Program-made: the position numbers and the translations under genes
Part shown: positions 1 to 6,967 of the stretch, piece by piece
Layout: the number at the start of each line of letters is the position of its first letter
Numbering within the stretch: the first letter of the stretch is position 1
Assembly (NCBI GenBank): GCA_020054055.1
Contig: JAGVLZ010000021.1
Location: 1-13,672 of the forward strand
Direction: 5' to 3'
DNA from: Phycisphaerales bacterium
Lineage (GTDB): Bacteria; Planctomycetota; Phycisphaerae; Phycisphaerales; UBA1924
Length of the DNA: 13,672 bases
Notes under the pieces: model-generated
The model's database searches: none
Told to the model about the DNA's origin: nothing
The model's input: the letters and a program-made list of their open reading frames with translations, nothing else

Positions 1-1
1 C

Positions 2-1516
2 CGGATGCGGCTGAGCCTCGCCCTCCTCGCCGACGGCCGACCCGCCGCCGCCGAGCCGATCATCACACGCGCCTTCGAGGTCCTCCGCACGCAGGGCATC
101 AACGACGACAAAACGGTTGCCGCCGCGGTCTTCGGCGAGGGCAACGTCATCTTCTGGAAGGGCGAGCCCTTCGAGCAGGCGATGATGTTCCACTACATCG
201 CCGTTCAGAAAGCACTCCTCGGTGAATGGGACAACGCCCGCGCCGCGGCCCAATCGTCGCTCTTCCTCCTCAAGGACTTCGGCGAGAACGAGCGCGGCGG
301 CCGCAAATCCACCGAAGAGATCGCACGCGAAGCGGTGAAACGCTCGCAGCGCGATGGCGATGCGTTCGATGAATACCTCGATGGCGGCTACACACCCGCC
401 AAAACCAACTTCGCCCTCGGCTACTTCATGAACGGCCTCGCCAACCTCGCGCTCCACCGATCCGGCGGCGACCCGGCGCGCCTCGCCGAGGCGGAGGACA
501 ACTTCCGCTAGGCGTCGGCGCTGATGCCCGGACTCGAATCGGTCGCGAACGTACTGCTCAACAACTCCGCCAACACCGTCTTCATCATCGACTACGGACC
601 CGGCCCGGAGAAAGTCCGCTACGGCCCGGACGATTCGCTCACCCGATTCGCCCCGCGCCTCGCCTCCGATCAACGCCAACTCACGCTCGAGTCATTCTCT
701 CCCTCCCCAAACCCCGACCGCAAGGGAGGGGCCTCCGCCGTCGCCGCCGACCTCAACGCTCTCGCCCTCGACCACATGTGGAACAACTTTGAGGATGTCC
801 GCGCCGCCAAGAGCACCCTCGGCACCGCCATGCTCCTCGGCGGCGCGATCACCGCTTCGTCCGACAACCAAACTGCCCAAATCGTCGGCCTCTCCCTCAT
901 CGGCGCGGGACTCCTGAGCAAACTCACCGCCGGCGCCGACACGCGCCATTGCGAACTCTTGCCGAATCGCGTGTACGTCGCCGCGACGAACATCGACCAC
1001 CCTGCCACCACCGTCACGCTTACCATCGAGGGCAACCCGCGCCTCGCGCTCCCGGGCATCAACCCGCCGCGCGCGTCGAACCCCGTCGCCCTCCACTACG
1101 TCCGCCTCCCCATGTCGAGCGAGGTCGCCCAATGGGGACAATCGGGCAGAGTGCTCTACTCGAATGACGCCTGCGACTGCGCCGTCGAGGGCGACGGCCT
1201 CCCCTACATCCTCGGCGGACGCTGCGTACAGAGGCCGTCGCTCGAAGTCCTCCGCCGCTATCAGGCCGCCGGAAACCTCCTCGACTTCAGCGTGATCGAC
1301 CTCGAGAACCTGTACCGCGCCGAGGGAATCAACCTGAACCCCGATCCGCGCGAACTCATCGCCCCGCGCCATATCCTCGAAGGCGGCGACTCCCTCGAAG
1401 CCCCCATTGCCGGCTCCACAGGCTTCGTCAGACTCTTCTGCCAAGAGCACCCGCCGTACCTCCCAAAGAGCAAGAATGCTCAAGCACTTCAACTCAGTCG
1501 CGCAAAAAGACGCTAG
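2..1516 (+). pseudogene. COG3014-like TPR envelope protein, 5'-partial, interrupted by an in-frame TAG
   Basis: The frame is open from the left edge (CGG at 2-4 precedes the ATG at 5), so the true start lies upstream. A TAG at 509-511 interrupts it. The same frame resumes at once and stays open to a second TAG at 1514-1516, with no frameshift. The first part has helical TPR-like text (FGEGNVIFWKGEPFEQAM, GEWDNARAAA, ALGYFMNGLANLAL). The second continues with LMPGLESVANVLL, then VFIIDYGPGPEKVRYGPD, a hydrophobic Gly/Ala stretch and LPYILGGRC. This order fits the uncharacterised COG3014 family as I remember it, found in proteobacteria next to YcfL and LpoB lipoproteins. The missing residue sits in DNFR-x-ASALMPG, where Gln (CAG) is one base from TAG. 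An ATG at 524 could allow re-initiation, but no good ribosome site precedes it. Nonsense mutation, assembly error and readthrough all remain possible. Family call moderately confident; function unknown. Confidence 0.7.
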
Positions 1517-1649
1517 AACCTATCCCGAAACCACTTTCACCGCAGAGGCGCAGAGGACGCAGAGGAAGAAGACTCCATTGAATCCAGGCTCTGTGCTCTC
1601 GGCGTCTCTTCGGTGAAGCCTGGTCCGTGGGGTTCTGGGATAGCCTCTA
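1514..1649. repeat. Long imperfect palindrome built from GCAGAGG repeats
   Basis: The core arms are 1536-1564 and 1589-1617, each 29 bases and beginning TTCACCG. The left arm matches the reverse complement of the right at 23 of 29 positions. The left arm holds three GCAGAGG units spaced 8-9 bases apart. Outer arms at 1514-1532 and 1631-1649 pair at about 15 of 19 positions, so the symmetry reaches the stop codon of the upstream gene. The element resembles dispersed 'CACCGCAGAGACGCAGAGG'-type palindromic repeats that I recall from many environmental bacterial genomes. That resemblance is from memory. As RNA it would fold into a long hairpin and could also end transcription. No transposase or clear target-site duplication is visible. 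Confidence 0.7.
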
Positions 1650-1688
1650 AAACCCCTCATCCCCTCATCCCTCACCCCGGATTCACCC

Positions 1689-2102
1689 ATGCGCACGACA
1701 CCACTCATCCTCCTCGCCGCCCTCGCCTTCCCCGCCTGCCAACAGGACAAGACCCACGCCCCAGGCTCGGCGGGAGTCGATCCACTCCCCGCCGACCTGT
1801 ACCCGAAGGTCGAAGCCGCCGGCGGCCTCTCCCCCTACCTCGTCATCAGCGGCGCCAACGTGACCCCGGGCACCGACACCAAGCCCATGTCCATCACTTC
1901 CGCCGTCCGATCAACCTGGGACAAGGACGTATTGAGCGTGCAATACCGCTACTTCTTCCTCGACGAGAAGGGAACCCCCATCGACACCGACCCGGACTGG
2001 CGCTTCGCCAAGTTGCCGCCTCGGAGCCAGGTGTTCATGGAAGGATTCGCGCCGGACACCAACGCGCGCGACTGGCGCTTGCAGATCAGACCGGCGCGGT
2101 AA
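1689..2102 (+). CDS. YcfL-like (DUF1425) small lipoprotein
   Basis: This encodes 137 residues. The N-terminus is a short export signal (MRTTPLILLAALAFPAC) with a candidate lipidated Cys17, although Phe at -3 and Pro at -2 are unusual for a lipobox. The mature part from about residue 50 reads VQYRYFFLDEKGTPI, then PPRSQVFMEG and DWRLQIRPAR. That is the layout of the YcfL/DUF1425 fold: an aromatic 'YRFYWYD-x-x-G' strand, a Pro/Ser turn and a final Arg-rich strand. YcfL is a periplasmic-side lipoprotein encoded beside lpoB in enterobacteria, and its molecular role is not established. The upstream COG3014-like gene supports the call. No Shine-Dalgarno sequence precedes the ATG; the 36 bases before it are C-rich with two CCCCTCAT units. 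It converges with clpB. Confidence 0.75.
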   Translation: MRTTPLILLAALAFPACQQDKTHAPGSAGVDPLPADLYPKVEAAGGLSPYLVISGANVTPGTDTKPMSITSAVRSTWDKDVLSVQYRYFFLDEKGTPIDTDPDWRFAKLPPRSQVFMEGFAPDTNARDWRLQIRPAR

Positions 2103-2104
2103 CG

Positions 2105-2130
2105 CACGGGACGAGTCCGCGAGTCCCGTG
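2105..2130. terminator. Hairpin between convergent lipoprotein and clpB genes
   Basis: A perfect 8-bp inverted repeat, CACGGGAC at 2105-2112 and GTCCCGTG at 2123-2130, encloses a 10-base loop. It fills the 40-base gap between the two convergent stop codons, where a bidirectional terminator would be expected. There is no T-run on either side, so it is not a classical intrinsic terminator. The role is inferred from position. Confidence 0.45.
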
Positions 2131-2142
2131 GTGGGCGCGCCG

Positions 2143-4770
<2,628 letters not shown>

Positions 4771-4987
4771 GTTCCCACTTTCTTAGGCGGCGAATACCCG
4801 TCCGCCTGCACCGAGTCAGATAGCCCTGCAAGAAGGATGCCTGCGCCGGAGCCGATGCGCACCATTGTTTGCGCGCCGTTCGCATTCTCGGGTGCCAACC
4901 TCGCCTGACACTGCCCGGGGTTTGCCACTTTGGCAGCCAGAACCCGCCTATCAGCGGTTTCCAAGTCCCTTCTGCCATCCACGACCC

Positions 4988-5017
4988 AAGGCAACCGATT
5001 GGCACGCCGGTTGCCTT
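4988..5017. repeat. Perfect 10-bp inverted repeat overlapping the hsp20 promoter
   Basis: The arms AAGGCAACCG (4988-4997) and CGGTTGCCTT (5008-5017) are perfect complements separated by 10 bases. The repeat spans the sigma-54-like -24 and -12 boxes, so a dimeric regulator bound here would compete with polymerase. On the plus strand it is followed by TTA and could also fold as a terminator hairpin. No plus-strand gene lies just upstream to be terminated, so operator is the preferred reading. Confidence 0.6.
4999..5015 (+). promoter_or_regulatory. Sigma-54 (RpoN) type -24/-12 promoter for the hsp20 pair
   Basis: The sequence TTGGCACG-N4-TTGCC matches the sigma-54 consensus TTGGCACG-N4-TTGCW except for the last base. 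The invariant GG (5001-5002) and GC (5013-5014) are exactly 10 bases apart. The predicted start is near 5026, giving a leader of about 55 bases. The TGCCA-CTT-TGGCA palindrome centred at 4929, about 97 bases upstream of that start, is at a usual distance for an enhancer-binding protein. No plausible sigma-70 pair was found here. The promoter call rests on sequence match alone. Confidence 0.7.
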
Positions 5018-5047
5018 TTACCCTCCATCTGCACCGCTTCACTCAAC

Positions 5048-5064
5048 CGACGCGCCGAGCGTCG
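5048..5064 (+). promoter_or_regulatory. Leader hairpin abutting the hsp20 ribosome binding site
   Basis: CGACGC (5048-5053) and GCGTCG (5059-5064) form a perfect 6-bp stem with a 5-base loop. The purine-rich ribosome site (AGAAAGGAA, 5065-5073) follows at once. The stem does not sequester the ribosome site, so it does not look like a ROSE or fourU thermometer. It could stabilise the 5' end or tune ribosome loading. The structure is predicted by eye only. Confidence 0.4.
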
Positions 5065-5080
5065 AGAAAGGAACCGAATC

Positions 5081-5530
5081 ATGCTCGCAGTCCGTTGCAA
5101 TCCGTCGTTCGCCTCCGCCCGTCCCTTCGCCGATCTCGACCAGATTATGCAAGGGTTCTTCGCCCCCGCCTTCGCCGCGACCCCGTTCATGGGCGCAACC
5201 GCGGTCTACCCTGCGGTGAATCTCTGGCACGACGACGCCTCGATCCGACTCGAAGCGGAACTCCCCGGCTTCAAGCCGGAGGACCTCGACATCACCATCC
5301 AGAATGACGAGGTCACCCTCCGCGGCTCGCGCACCGTCGCGCTGGCGACCGAAGGCTCGCGTGCAATCCGCCAGGAGCGCGTCAGCGGCGCCTTCGAGCG
5401 CACCATCCGCCTCCCCTTCCCCGTCAACGGGGACAAGGCCGCTGCCGACTTCAAGAACGGCGTGCTGACGCTCACACTCCCGAAGCCCGCCGAGGCGCTT
5501 CCCCGCAAGGTCCGTGTCACCGCCAACTGA
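5081..5530 (+). CDS. Small heat-shock protein Hsp20 (first of a tandem pair)
   Basis: This encodes 149 residues. The start at 5081 was chosen because AAAGGA lies 8 bases upstream; the frame stays open further upstream to 4865, but that extension is Pro/Arg-rich and covers the promoter. A hydrophobic N-terminal arm (about 1-42, with Phe repeats such as GFFAPAFAATPF) precedes the alpha-crystallin domain at about 43-136. That domain includes VNLWHDDASIRLEAELPGF and the signature GVLTLTLPK at 127-135. The tail has a V-R-V motif (144-146) matching the I-x-I/V contact used in oligomer assembly. Small Hsps are ATP-independent cytoplasmic holdases that bind unfolding proteins and pass them to DnaK/ClpB. 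ClpB is encoded divergently, and a second Hsp20 begins 33 bases downstream, so the two form an operon, probably under the sigma-54-type promoter. Confidence 0.93.
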   Translation: MLAVRCNPSFASARPFADLDQIMQGFFAPAFAATPFMGATAVYPAVNLWHDDASIRLEAELPGFKPEDLDITIQNDEVTLRGSRTVALATEGSRAIRQERVSGAFERTIRLPFPVNGDKAAADFKNGVLTLTLPKPAEALPRKVRVTAN

Positions 5531-5563
5531 CTACGAAACACAACTCAAGAAGGAACTGACACC

Positions 5564-5950
5564 ATGTCATGCTGCAACACCCCGACCGAGAATCGCGCCT
5601 CCTCGAAGTCCGTCTCGTACTTCCGACCCGCCGTCGACGTCTTCGAGAGCGACGCCGGATTCCGCATCGTCGCGGATGTCCCCGGCGCCTCGGCCGATGC
5701 CATCGACCTCGACTTCGACCGCAACACGCTGACCCTCACCGCCCGGGCCGCGCAGCGAGCGCCCGAAACCGCGAAGCCGATCCACGCCGAGTACGGCGTG
5801 GGCGACTACCGGCGCGTCTTCCGCTTCGATGAATCCGTCGATTCGGAGAACGCCAGCGCGGAGTTCAGCGCGGGCGTGCTGACGGTCAGCGTCCCGAAGT
5901 CCGCCGCGGCTCGCAAGCGGCGCATCCAGGTCAATGGCGGATCAAACTGA
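5564..5950 (+). CDS. Small heat-shock protein Hsp20 (second of the tandem pair)
   Basis: This encodes 128 residues preceded by a strong ribosome site (AAGAAGGA ending at 5553). The alpha-crystallin domain covers about 22-112, from YFRPAVDVFESDAGFRIVAD to the signature GVLTVSVPK (104-112). The C-terminal I-Q-V (121-123) is the oligomer contact motif. It is clearly diverged from the first copy in the loop between core strands and in the N-terminal arm, so it is not a recent duplication. Its N-terminal arm is short and hydrophilic and begins Met-Ser-Cys-Cys, giving adjacent cysteines at 3 and 4. The two proteins probably assemble as homo- or hetero-oligomers. Co-transcription with the first copy is inferred from the 33-base gap and the terminator-like hairpin that follows this gene. 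Confidence 0.93.
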   Translation: MSCCNTPTENRASSKSVSYFRPAVDVFESDAGFRIVADVPGASADAIDLDFDRNTLTLTARAAQRAPETAKPIHAEYGVGDYRRVFRFDESVDSENASAEFSAGVLTVSVPKSAAARKRRIQVNGGSN

Positions 5951-5986
5951 ACCTATCTGGGAAACCCAACATTTCCACCCGCTTCC

Positions 5987-6015
5987 GGGGCCGCAGGGGT
6001 GTACCCTTCGGCCCC
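5987..6015 (+). terminator. Terminator-like hairpin after the hsp20 pair
   Basis: GGGGCCG (5987-5993) pairs with CGGCCCC (6009-6015). The inner bases AGGGG and CCCTT extend the stem to a TGTA loop. A pyrimidine-rich tract with short T runs follows (6016-6028). It lies 36 bases after the stop of the second Hsp20. The right half of the left arm can instead pair with a segment ending at 6038, so the hairpin has a competitor. Confidence 0.6.
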
Positions 6016-6038
6016 GCTTCTTCGCTTTGCACCCCTGC
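5993..6038 (+). promoter_or_regulatory. Alternative 9-bp pairing that excludes the terminator hairpin
   Basis: GCAGGGGTG (5993-6001) is perfectly complementary to CACCCCTGC (6030-6038). The left arm overlaps the inner stem of the terminator-like hairpin at 5987-6015, so both cannot form fully at once. The right arm ends one base before the TTGACA of the next promoter. It may be an antiterminator-like switch or just a second terminator part; the sequence does not decide. Confidence 0.35.
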
Positions 6039-6039
6039 C

Positions 6040-6068
6040 TTGACACATCGGACATTTTAGTTGAGAAT
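6040..6068 (+). promoter_or_regulatory. Sigma-70-type promoter for the small protein / heme oxygenase operon
   Basis: TTGACA at 6040-6045 is a perfect -35 box. GAGAAT at 6063-6068 matches TATAAT at four of six positions at the ideal 17-base spacing. The start would fall near 6074-6076, only about 5 bases before the first ATG (6080). The transcript would thus be nearly leaderless, consistent with no Shine-Dalgarno there. The -10 box lies inside a Fur-like palindrome. Confidence 0.6.
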
Positions 6069-6077
6069 CAGTCTCAA
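6061..6077. promoter_or_regulatory. Fur-box-like operator overlapping the -10 box
   Basis: TTGAGAAT-C-AGTCTCAA is an 8-1-8 palindrome with one mismatched pair. It resembles Fur sites of the TGAGAAT-N-ATTCTCA type, which follow the 7-1-7 iron-box geometry. It covers the -10 box and likely start site, where iron-loaded Fur represses. The next genes include a heme oxygenase, a common Fur target. The site is inferred from sequence and context. Confidence 0.6.
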
Positions 6078-6079
6078 TC

Positions 6080-6205
6080 ATGAAGCGACTCAAGCAGGTC
6101 GGTGCCGCGGCGTTCATCTTTTTTCTGGTGAAGGGCCTTCTTTGGCTCCTCATCCCCGGATTCATCGTATTTTGGAACCTGTTGTCCAACGGCTCGAATC
6201 AATGA
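6080..6205 (+). CDS. 41-residue single-pass membrane protein, translationally coupled to heme oxygenase
   Basis: The ATG at 6080 opens a 41-codon frame ending at TGA 6203-6205. The protein begins MKRLKQVGAAAFIFFLVKGL and continues with a second hydrophobic half rich in Leu, Ile, Phe and Trp, ending in a short polar tail. The basic N-terminus (Lys2, Arg3, Lys5) suggests an N-in single-pass protein with its membrane span at about 9-35. That span contains a buried Lys18-Gly19 and a Pro26 kink. The stop overlaps the heme oxygenase start as ATGA (6202-6205), a classic coupling arrangement, and the heme oxygenase has no ribosome site of its own. The gene begins just after the Fur-like box, so it is probably the first gene of an iron-regulated operon. 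I do not recognise the family. A small membrane anchor or transporter helper in heme-iron handling is inference. Confidence 0.65.
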   Translation: MKRLKQVGAAAFIFFLVKGLLWLLIPGFIVFWNLLSNGSNQ

Positions 6206-6864
6206 TCCTCCCCACCATGCCGACACCCACAGCCACCATCCCCAGTCTCATGCTCCGACTGAAGGAGCAGACCCGCCCGCTCCACACGGAAGCCGAATCG
6301 CACCCCGTCCAGCGCGCCATGGCCTCGGGCACGCTGCCCCTCGACGCATATGTCGCGTACCTCGAACGCCTGTGGCCGGTGCATCGCGCGCTCGACGCGG
6401 GGCTCCAGAATCTCGCCGAATCGGACGAGCGCGCCAAGACCATCCTTTCATCCGACCAGTTTCAATCGCAGCACCTGCGCGAGGACCTCCGCCATTTCGG
6501 CCGCGAACTCCCCGAGGGCGCCGCCGACGCCGCGGCCATCGACCTCCTCAACGAGATCGCTCAGGCTCGCATCGATCGGCCGATCGCGCTCCTCGGCTTC
6601 CACTATGTCACCCTCGGCAGCACCAACGGCGGGCGCTTCATCGCGCGACCCGTCCGGCGGGCGTACGGGTTGGACAAGGCCGGCGTCACCTACCTCGACC
6701 CGTGGGGCGAGGACCAGCCGCGCATCTGGCAGTCCTTCAAGCAGTCGATGGACACCGCCTCCTTCACTCCCCAAGAGGCCGAGGCCATCGTCCGCGCCGC
6801 CGAGGCCATGTTCCGCGGCATCACCCGGATATCCGAGGGATTGCGCCCCGTCGCCCGCTGCTAA
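6202..6864 (+). CDS. Heme oxygenase (biliverdin-producing)
   Basis: From the ATG at 6202 the product is 220 residues. Heme oxygenases open the heme ring with O2 and electrons, releasing biliverdin, CO and Fe2+. The N-terminal helix LKEQTRPLHTEAES (His28) matches the conserved proximal heme-ligand motif (HTQAEN in the human enzyme). The distal helix carries LGSTNGGRFIARP (GSTNGG, 139-144), equivalent to the LGDLSGG kink over the heme. Length and the all-helical pattern fit the family. The start at 6202 is preferred because it overlaps the preceding stop as ATGA; in-frame ATGs at 6217 and 6250 lack ribosome sites as well. With a Fur-like box upstream, the likely role is to free iron from heme under iron limitation. 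No phytochrome or bilin reductase gene is nearby. The protein lacks an export signal and should be cytoplasmic. Confidence 0.9.
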   Translation: MILPTMPTPTATIPSLMLRLKEQTRPLHTEAESHPVQRAMASGTLPLDAYVAYLERLWPVHRALDAGLQNLAESDERAKTILSSDQFQSQHLREDLRHFGRELPEGAADAAAIDLLNEIAQARIDRPIALLGFHYVTLGSTNGGRFIARPVRRAYGLDKAGVTYLDPWGEDQPRIWQSFKQSMDTASFTPQEAEAIVRAAEAMFRGITRISEGLRPVARC

Positions 6865-6918
6865 ACTCTGTCCCTTAAGCAACCCGAGCGGTGCTTTGCG
6901 GAACAAGAGACGCCCGAT

Positions 6919-6937
6919 GCGCGGGGAGATTCCGCGC
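6919..6937. repeat. Small palindrome upstream of the S9 peptidase gene
   Basis: GCGCGG (6919-6924) and CCGCGC (6932-6937) are perfect complements around a 7-base spacer. They lie about 30 bases before the peptidase start in the 103-base gap after heme oxygenase. This could be an operator or leader hairpin, but in such GC-rich DNA a 6-bp match can be chance. No clear promoter was found in the gap. Confidence 0.25.
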
Positions 6938-6967
6938 TGTCACACACGAAAACACTGGAGCGATTGG

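Larger units (their letters stand above)
4771..5080. promoter_or_regulatory. Divergent heat-shock control region between clpB and hsp20
   Basis: These 310 non-coding bases hold the promoters for clpB (leftward) and the Hsp20 pair (rightward). I saw no CIRCE element (TTAGCACTC-N9-GAGTGCTAA), no complete HAIR/HspR site and no convincing sigma-32-type promoter. Elements present are a TGCCA-CTT-TGGCA palindrome at 4923-4935, a perfect inverted repeat at 4988-5017 overlapping a sigma-54-type promoter at 4999-5015, and a leader hairpin at 5048-5064. On the clpB strand, TTGGCAC (4898-4892) resembles a sigma-54 -24 box but its GC partner is one base too far away. Confidence 0.7.

Noticed and set aside
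692..1492. Long minus-strand open frame opposite the COG3014-like gene
   Set aside because: Its composition is a Gly/Val/Ala/Glu-rich shadow of the plus-strand C-biased codons. It has no family features and the plus-strand frame is clearly the coding one.
4988..5020. Inverted repeat plus T-run read as an intrinsic terminator
   Set aside because: No plus-strand gene lies upstream to terminate, because clpB runs the other way. The match to sigma-54 boxes and the position before hsp20 favour a promoter/operator reading.
4865..5080. Upstream in-frame extension of the first Hsp20 to an ATG at 4865
   Set aside because: The extension is Pro/Arg/Ser-rich, lacks a ribosome site at its start and would cover the sigma-54-type promoter. 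The ATG at 5081 has AAAGGA at good distance and gives a normal Hsp20 length.
4771..5080. CIRCE or HAIR heat-shock operators
   Set aside because: Only half-site resemblances such as ACTCAA near 5042 were found, with no properly spaced partner arm.
6061..6201. Extension of heme oxygenase upstream to a TTG at 6061
   Set aside because: It would begin inside the Fur-like box and -10 element and adds unrelated sequence. The ATGA overlap at 6202 with the small gene explains the start better.
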